18,923 bases of DNA from Candidatus Woesearchaeota archaeon (lineage in GTDB: Archaea > Nanobdellota > Nanobdellia > Woesearchaeales > UBA525), in NCBI GenBank assembly GCA_018221165.1, contig JAAOYD010000066.1, forward strand, positions 1 to 18,923, in the 5' to 3' direction. How positions within the stretch are numbered: the stretch's first letter is position 1; each line of letters begins with the position of its first letter. Below the pieces are notes generated by a model. It saw only the letters and a list, made by a program, of their open reading frames with translations. It searched no databases and had not been told where the DNA came from. A program made the position numbers and the translations under genes. Below are positions 14,685-18,923 of the stretch, one piece after another.

Positions 14685-15890
14685 CTATTTCCTCGACTTC
14701 TTGGCGTTCTTTCGTTTGCGCCACCACCAGAATGCTCCGCCGATAACGACGACGATGACAATCCACATCCACGTGCTCGAGCCATGTTTCCCGTTCCCGT
14801 TTGTGGCGTCGAGTTCGAGCTCAATGACCTCCTCATAGGGAGTGTTCAAGGCGTCGCGGTAGGCAATCCTGATCGGCAGCGTCGTGGGGCTCTTGCTGAT
14901 CTTCAGGGCGATGTCTGCGCTCTCGTAGTCATCCTCGTCGATGTTGCCGACATAGATGAGCGAGCTCTCACTCAGTACCTCGACGTCGTCGTTCTCAATG
15001 ACTTCCATCTCGAGAAGCTTGATCTCGCTAAGGCCCTTGTTCACGAACTTGACGACGACAGTGCCGCTCATGGTGTCCTTACTGAGTCCATTCTGTTCGA
15101 TGTAGACCAGGAGTTCCGGTTCGCTTCCTATTTGGATGCCGATGGTCTCCTCCTGCACCTTCTCGTTGCCCTGTTCGTCCTCGTAGGTGAGGGTTATCGG
15201 AATGCGATAAGTGCCGGATTCCGCGTCAGGATAGGCGACCACGCCGAAGGGGACGACACCTTTCTTGTTGCCGCTCCTCGTCGCGATGGTAATCGAGTCG
15301 CTGCCGCCAGAGGGGGCAAGGCTCACTGCGCTGAGGTCGAGCTTGACCTCGAGGTTGCGCAGCAGTGTCGTGCCGACGTTCTCGAGCTCGATATTAATTA
15401 TGGCTTCACTGCCGGGCGTAATGACTTTAGGCACGGTCTCAACGCTGACAATACTCAACGCGCTGCCCTTTCCTTGGATGGTAATTGGCAGCTCCCGCTC
15501 GAGGACGTTTGTGGTGTCCCGCTCGATGATACGGATGCTAAGGTAGTTGGTACCCTCATTCGCGTTCTTGTCGATTCTGACACGGGTCTTCATGAGGAAG
15601 TTCTCCTGCGCTGGGATGGCGGTGAAGACCTTCTCGCGGTCCTCCTCATTCTCTAACGAGAAGGGATAGCTGTCCAGCATCTTTACAGATCCTGGACGTG
15701 ATTGGCTGCCACCAACATTTTCGACCTGTATCCAAACATCAATCGTGTCGCCAGGCTGCGCAGGGATTGGTTGGTAATAAAGCAGGTTTGCCTCGAGGCT
15801 GGGGCCTGAAGTGACCAATGCGGCGCTCGCTGCCTGCATGAGGGTGAGAGTCATGACCATAACCATAATGATTCCGAGTGTTTGTTTCAT
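14685..15890 (-). CDS. Membrane-anchored Ig-like (COG1361/CARDB-type) extracellular protein of the ABC operon
   Basis: A 401-residue protein: signal peptide ending QAASA (about residues 19-23), three Ig-like beta domains (about 30-140, 142-255, 262-360) with the typical PGDTIDVWIQVENVG and PGSEAIINIELENVG starts, a linker (ATNGNGKHGSS), one C-terminal TM (about 372-390) and a very basic tail (KRKNAKKSRK). This is an ectodomain held at the outer membrane face. COG1361-type proteins often sit beside MacB-like ABC genes in archaea. Here it takes the genomic place that MacA occupies in bacterial MacAB, so it may be an extracellular adaptor for the permeases (inference). The start is backed by AGGAGG overlapping the end of the ATPase gene. 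Confidence 0.88.
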   Translation of the reverse strand: MKQTLGIIMVMVMTLTLMQAASAALVTSGPSLEANLLYYQPIPAQPGDTIDVWIQVENVGGSQSRPGSVKMLDSYPFSLENEEDREKVFTAIPAQENFLMKTRVRIDKNANEGTNYLSIRIIERDTTNVLERELPITIQGKGSALSIVSVETVPKVITPGSEAIINIELENVGTTLLRNLEVKLDLSAVSLAPSGGSDSITIATRSGNKKGVVPFGVVAYPDAESGTYRIPITLTYEDEQGNEKVQEETIGIQIGSEPELLVYIEQNGLSKDTMSGTVVVKFVNKGLSEIKLLEMEVIENDDVEVLSESSLIYVGNIDEDDYESADIALKISKSPTTLPIRIAYRDALNTPYEEVIELELDATNGNGKHGSSTWMWIVIVVVIGGAFWWWRKRKNAKKSRK

Positions 15891-15903
15891 ATTGTTCGCC
15901 TCC

Positions 15904-16593
15904 TTAGAGCTTCTTTACTATTTGACCGTCCTTGAGATATTCTCGTCTATCAGCGTGCTTTGCCACGTTGGCGTCGTGGGTTACCATGACAATGGTAGTG
16001 CCCTTTTCCTTGTGGAGTTTCTTCAGGAAATCGATGACGCTCCCGCCGCTCTTGCTATCGAGGTTGCCTGTGGGTTCGTCGGCGAGGATGACTTGTGGAC
16101 TGACTGCAAGTGCTCTTGCGATGGCGACCCTTTGTTGCTGACCGCCGCTGAGTTCATTGGGGCGGTGGTCCATACGGTCGTGCAGATCGACGAGGCGAAG
16201 CAGTCTTTCCGCTTGCTCGTGGCGCTTGTTCTCTGGATAGCCCTGGAAGACCATAGGGAGCATGATGTTCTCCTTGGCTGTGAGCGTGTTGATGAGGTTG
16301 AACTTCTGGAAGATGAAGCCGATGCGCTGGCCCCTGATTTGGGCGAGGTCGCTTTCCGCCAACGAGGCGATGTCTGTGCCGTCGAGGGAGATGGAGCCTT
16401 TTGATGGGATGTCGAGGCAACCAATCATGTTCATCGCGGTGGACTTGCCGCTTCCTGATGGTCCCATGATGCTGAGGAATTCCCCTTCAGCGACTTCAAG
16501 ATTCAGGCCACGCAGAGCGTGCACTTTGTTCTCGCCCATGGTGTAGGTCTTCCACACGTCCTTGAGCTTGATAATGACCTTGTTCTTCTTCAT
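15904..16593 (-). CDS. ABC transporter ATPase, MacB/LolD type
   Basis: A 229-residue ATPase. All motifs are present: Walker A GPSGSGKST (44-52), Q-loop FIFQKFNLI, signature LSGGQQQR, Walker B VILADEPTGNLD and H-loop THD. The SGSGKST plus GCLD and DEPTGNLDS pattern is that of the LolD/MacB/FtsE branch. It would power the two downstream FtsX-type permeases from the cytoplasm. GGTGAAG lies just upstream of the ATG, which overlaps the PadR gene stop as ATGA, so regulator and ATPase are probably coupled in translation. The stop is followed by AGGAGG for the next gene. Confidence 0.96.
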   Translation of the reverse strand: MKKNKVIIKLKDVWKTYTMGENKVHALRGLNLEVAEGEFLSIMGPSGSGKSTAMNMIGCLDIPSKGSISLDGTDIASLAESDLAQIRGQRIGFIFQKFNLINTLTAKENIMLPMVFQGYPENKRHEQAERLLRLVDLHDRMDHRPNELSGGQQQRVAIARALAVSPQVILADEPTGNLDSKSGGSVIDFLKKLHKEKGTTIVMVTHDANVAKHADRREYLKDGQIVKKL

Positions 16594-17123
16594 TGTTTCT
16601 TCACCGCCAGCTTCTTAATCTTCGCTGTAGCTTCATTCATAATCTTGTTGATATCTTTGGCATGCTTCTTAATCGTGCCTTGTTTGTACAGTTCCCAGAA
16701 CACCATTTTCATTTCTGTAGTGCTCTTCATGACTTCTTTGAACGGCATCTCCCCTTTCTGGGCTGCACTGAAGAAGAGGTCCATGAGCTCGTCATGACGC
16801 TCATCGGTGAAACCGAGCATGTGGGTCATGAGCTTCATCTTGTCCCGCATCTGCATGAGCATGTCTGCGTGCATTTTGTGAAAATTGTGCACTTCTTCCT
16901 TTCCCTTGTCAGTGAGGTGGTAGACCTTCTTATTGCCTTTTTCTTCTACTTCAACGAGGCCTTCCTCTTTCAGATGCTCCAGAAGCGGGTACATAGAACC
17001 GTAGCTGGGCTTCCAGCCGGTGCATTCATTGATGTCCTTGATGAGCCCGTAGCCCGCTCGTGGTTTCATAGATAAGTGCTTGAGAACAAGTATTCGCAGT
17101 TTCTGGTTCATCGCTGGAGCCAT
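16590..17123 (-). CDS. PadR-family transcriptional regulator
   Basis: A 177-residue regulator. The N-terminal winged helix is PadR-like: LRILVLKHLSMKPRAGYGLIKDINECTG, then PSYGSMYPLLEHLKEEGLVEVEE and the wing KKVYHLTDKGKEEV (to about residue 75). The C-terminal half is helical and rich in Met and Lys (HADMLMQMRDKMKLMTHML), the usual PadR dimerisation region, though longer than in the shortest members. It is the first gene of the ABC operon. Its leader and promoter hold two CGATATATCG palindromes, so autorepression lifted by a small hydrophobic ligand is likely by analogy with PadR-controlled exporters. Start at ATG 17123 (MAPAMNQK) is favoured; ATG 17111 is possible, and a GTG at 17192 would put GC-hairpin sequence into the protein and is rejected. 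Confidence 0.92.
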   Translation of the reverse strand: MAPAMNQKLRILVLKHLSMKPRAGYGLIKDINECTGWKPSYGSMYPLLEHLKEEGLVEVEEKGNKKVYHLTDKGKEEVHNFHKMHADMLMQMRDKMKLMTHMLGFTDERHDELMDLFFSAAQKGEMPFKEVMKSTTEMKMVFWELYKQGTIKKHAKDINKIMNEATAKIKKLAVKKQ

Positions 17124-17170
17124 GTCGTCGCCTTTGGTCTTCGGTGATGGCAAAGGGGTGAGTGGGGGGT

Positions 17171-17192
17171 GTGGCTCCCGGGCGGGAGCCAC
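17171..17192 (-). promoter_or_regulatory. GC-rich hairpin in the PadR operon leader
   Basis: GTGGCTCCC-GGGC-GGGAGCCAC forms a perfect 9-bp stem with a 4-nt loop, about 48 nt upstream of the PadR start and inside the predicted ~143-nt leader. It could affect mRNA stability or act as an attenuator; no long T-tract follows it on the minus strand. Confidence 0.5.
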
Positions 17193-17237
17193 GTGGGGGG
17201 ATGCGTTATTACTATACGCGAACGTGTAGTCTCGGTT

Positions 17238-17278
17238 CCGATATATCGTCAGAGATGCATCGAAACCGATATATCGGT
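17238..17278. promoter_or_regulatory. Twin-palindrome operator candidate for PadR
   Basis: CGATATATCG (17239-17248) and ACCGATATATCGGT (17265-17278) are perfect palindromes, with centres 28 nt apart. Read on the minus strand they extend as related 17-nt repeats (CGATATATCGGTTTCGA and CGATATATCGGAACCGA). The right-hand one covers the predicted operon start site (about 17266) and the left-hand one lies just downstream, a place where a bound repressor would block initiation. Confidence 0.65.
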
Positions 17279-17285
17279 GGCGATA

Positions 17286-17298
17286 CTTATATTTAAAG
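17286..17298 (-). promoter_or_regulatory. TATA box of the PadR-ABC operon
   Basis: Minus-strand CTTTAAATATAAG follows a purine-rich BRE-like GAAAA. It predicts a start near 17266, inside the operator palindrome, and a leader of about 143 nt. Confidence 0.65.
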
Positions 17299-17316
17299 TT
17301 TTCGATTACACAGAAC

Positions 17317-17325
17317 TATTATATA
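17317..17325 (+). promoter_or_regulatory. TATA box of the MATE exporter gene
   Basis: TATTATATA is centred about 27 nt upstream of GTG 17350, predicting a leaderless mRNA that starts at the GTG. It faces away from the PadR promoter, about 40 nt beyond the palindromes. Confidence 0.65.
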
Positions 17326-17349
17326 GGGTGTGGGGAGTTTTTTTGGGCT

Positions 17350-18708
17350 GTGAGTACACTTATTGACACGCGAATAGCTCGTTTCAAGAAATCGCCAGAG
17401 AAGTCGCTGTTACTGCTTAGTCTGCCGGTTATCGTAGGCATGCTTCTCCACATAGTCTATAATATTACTGATACTGCGTTTGTTGGCCGAATCGGCGTGG
17501 ACGCTTTGGCTGCCCTAACTTTCAGCTTTCCCATCTTCTTCGTTGCCATCGCCCTCTCCGGGCTGATAGGAACTGGCGCGACTGCACTGATTGCGCAACG
17601 TCTCGGGGCGCGTCAGAAAAAAGAGGCTAGTCGGATAGCGACCCAGGCACTCGTGCTTAGCATCGCGTTGTCTGTGCTGTTTACTGTCGTGGCGTTCTTC
17701 TTCCTCGGGTCGTTACTCACACTTATGGGTGCGACGCCCTCAGTGGCTGCGCTGAGCTTCGGCTACCTCCTACCAATACTGCTTGCTAGTCCCTTCCTCT
17801 TCCTCTCAGCGGGCTTTGCAGCGGTGCTGAATGGCGAGGGGAACACAACAATGCCTGCAATCGTGCGCGGAGTGAGCGTCTTCCTCAACCTTGGGATGGA
17901 TTACCTATTTATCTTTGTCTTCGGCTGGGGCATTTTTGGTGCTGGGCTGGCGACTGCGCTAGCGATAGTGTTCGAGGTAATCGCATTCGCATATTACATC
18001 TTCATCAGGAAGGGCAACCAGATCACGTTGTTCAGAAAATGGCAGTATGATACTAGTGTGACTAAGGACATCCTCAAGATTGGTGTGCCGACGAGCGCAG
18101 CCCATTTTCTCATGGCGTTCAGCTGGTTCTTCTTCAACGGTCTCTTCGCGCGCTTTGGCACTGAGACTGTAGCTGCGTATGGTTTGGTGGGGCGAACGGA
18201 TTCTATAGCGTTCATGCCGCTCTTTGGTCTGACAATAGGGTTGGTGACGCTCGTGGGTATGTTCTACGGCGCGAAAGAGTATAAGCTGATTGTTCGGGTC
18301 ATCAAGGCTGCGGTCTGGTATGGACTGCTCTATGCTGTACCGCTCGGACTCTTGTTCTGGGTGTTCCCGACGCTGGTGCTCCGCGTACTGACGAACGATG
18401 CGACAGTGATTAGTATTGCTGCGTCATTGTTGCAGGTGTCTGTATTCACTTACCCTTTGATGGCGGTGGGCTTTATGCTCGGTCGGGCGATGGTTGGATT
18501 GGGTGATGGGATACCTGCGCTCGTGATTACGTCCATTCGACTCCTGTTGGTGGCTGTTCCTTTAGGATGGTTGTTCATGTCGCTGGGCTACGGGCCAAGC
18601 AGCCTCATCCTCGCGATGGTCGCCGCCGGCGTCGTCGCTGCGATACTGGCCGTGCTCTGGGTGCGGGCGAAGCTGCAAAAAATCAAGTTGGAATGCACTT
18701 CAACATAA
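17350..18708 (+). CDS. MATE-family multidrug/Na+ exporter
   Basis: A 452-residue membrane protein with about 12 TM segments in two MatE halves. The first half opens with KSLLLLSLPVIVGMLLHIVYNITDTAFVGRIG, of which the P-V-I...D-x-x-F-V-G-R part is the MATE signature, and has GTGATALIAQRLGA after TM2. The second half opens at about residue 238 with ILKIGVPTSAAHFLM. MATE proteins export cationic drugs and metabolites in exchange for Na+ or H+. The length is usual and nothing is missing. The start is GTG 17350, consistent with the TATA position and a leaderless mRNA. It is divergent from the PadR-ABC operon, so one ligand may induce both (inference). No T-tract follows; the next promoter starts right after the stop. 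Confidence 0.93.
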   Translation: MSTLIDTRIARFKKSPEKSLLLLSLPVIVGMLLHIVYNITDTAFVGRIGVDALAALTFSFPIFFVAIALSGLIGTGATALIAQRLGARQKKEASRIATQALVLSIALSVLFTVVAFFFLGSLLTLMGATPSVAALSFGYLLPILLASPFLFLSAGFAAVLNGEGNTTMPAIVRGVSVFLNLGMDYLFIFVFGWGIFGAGLATALAIVFEVIAFAYYIFIRKGNQITLFRKWQYDTSVTKDILKIGVPTSAAHFLMAFSWFFFNGLFARFGTETVAAYGLVGRTDSIAFMPLFGLTIGLVTLVGMFYGAKEYKLIVRVIKAAVWYGLLYAVPLGLLFWVFPTLVLRVLTNDATVISIAASLLQVSVFTYPLMAVGFMLGRAMVGLGDGIPALVITSIRLLLVAVPLGWLFMSLGYGPSSLILAMVAAGVVAAILAVLWVRAKLQKIKLECTST

Positions 18709-18710
18709 GC

Positions 18711-18719
18711 TTCATAAAT
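18711..18719 (+). promoter_or_regulatory. TATA box of the DUF4405 gene
   Basis: TTCATAAAT is centred 26 nt upstream of ATG 18741 and starts 3 nt after the MATE stop codon. A leaderless mRNA is predicted. Confidence 0.55.
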
Positions 18720-18740
18720 GGTTCTTATTGTATGTAATTA

Positions 18741-18923
18741 ATGAACAGGGCACACCTCAATTATTGGGTGGACTTCGCCCTGCTGTTGTCCTTTCTCACT
18801 GTTGGGCTGACCGGGCTGGTGAAGTTCTTCTTCTTCCTCAACGGGAACACGCTTGGGTTGCCGGTGCGGACGTTCAACACAGTGCATGACTACGCCGGCG
18901 TCACAATGGTGGTACTTGTCGGC
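18741..18923 (+). CDS. DUF4405 cytochrome b-like membrane protein, C-terminus off window
   Basis: The first 61 codons, open to the right edge. LNYWVDFALLLSFLTVGLTG is the first TM, a pattern typical of DUF4405, followed by KFFFFLNG and then NTVHDYAGV, whose His is the likely heme ligand at the start of the second TM. DUF4405 proteins resemble the small membrane cytochrome b subunits of redox complexes. The TATA box 26 nt upstream supports this ATG. The remaining helices and any redox partner lie outside the window. Confidence 0.8.
   Translation, partial: MNRAHLNYWVDFALLLSFLTVGLTGLVKFFFFLNGNTLGLPVRTFNTVHDYAGVTMVVLVG

Noticed and set aside
14523..15656. Long plus-strand open frame across the Ig-like protein and permease genes
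   Set aside because: It spans two genes with strong family similarity on the minus strand and has no TATA or SD; it is a by-product of codon bias.
17124..17192. GTG 17192 as start of the PadR regulator
   Set aside because: The extension is Pro-rich low complexity encoded partly by the GC hairpin; the winged helix begins after ATG 17123.
1..18923. tRNA, rRNA, insertion sequences, transposases or prophage genes
   Set aside because: I looked for cloverleaf arms, conserved rRNA stretches, terminal inverted repeats and transposase motifs and saw none.

Overview
The window looks archaeal, most likely from a mesophilic DPANN-type lineage (Woesearchaeota or Pacearchaeota are my best guess, from inference only). 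The evidence is: archaeal TATA boxes placed about 26 nt upstream of several start codons, which implies leaderless mRNAs; Shine-Dalgarno sites (AGGAGG, GGTGA) kept mainly for internal cistrons; oligo-T terminators; an archaeal-type tRNA thiolase; and a giant Cys-rich secreted protein whose modules (MopE-like DxDxDG repeats, 'DTDGG...EYYC...GxCV' modules, DUF4215-like CGDG repeats) are typical of DPANN surface proteins. Base composition is close to 50% GC.

Layout. 1-431 (minus) is the N-terminal part of a PfkB-family sugar or nucleoside kinase. 501-911 (minus) is a cold-shock-domain protein with a long acidic Ala/Pro/Glu tail. 1186-8133 (plus) is a two-gene unit: a 2156-residue secreted modular protein carrying a dockerin-type module, and a small single-pass membrane protein. 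8373-9977 holds two paralogous PepSY-like lipoproteins, made by tandem duplication and preceded by three related promoter/leader copies that each contain a small hairpin. 10066-10857 is a leaderless lipoprotein with a DUF4344 HExxH metallopeptidase-like signature. Thus five consecutive plus-strand genes encode cell-surface or membrane proteins.

17123-10854 (minus) is a tightly packed seven-gene run: PadR-type regulator, ABC ATPase, membrane-anchored Ig-like (COG1361-type) protein, two MacB/FtsX-type permeases of exactly equal length, a bPH-like membrane protein, and a TtuA/Ncs6-type tRNA thiolase. Several junctions are ATGA or similar overlaps. Two CGATATATCG palindromes at and just after the predicted operon start site are a strong candidate autoregulatory operator. 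Divergently, 17350-18708 (plus) is a leaderless MATE-family exporter with a GTG start. The window ends in the first 61 codons of a DUF4405 cytochrome b-like membrane protein.

Taken together this is an envelope-focused region: a large Ca2+-binding, probably glycosylated surface protein with small lipoproteins, next to a regulated ABC exporter (or envelope-remodelling) system and a drug exporter. The parts most worth following up are the giant dockerin-bearing protein with its partner, the duplicated leader hairpins, and the PadR-controlled seven-gene operon.
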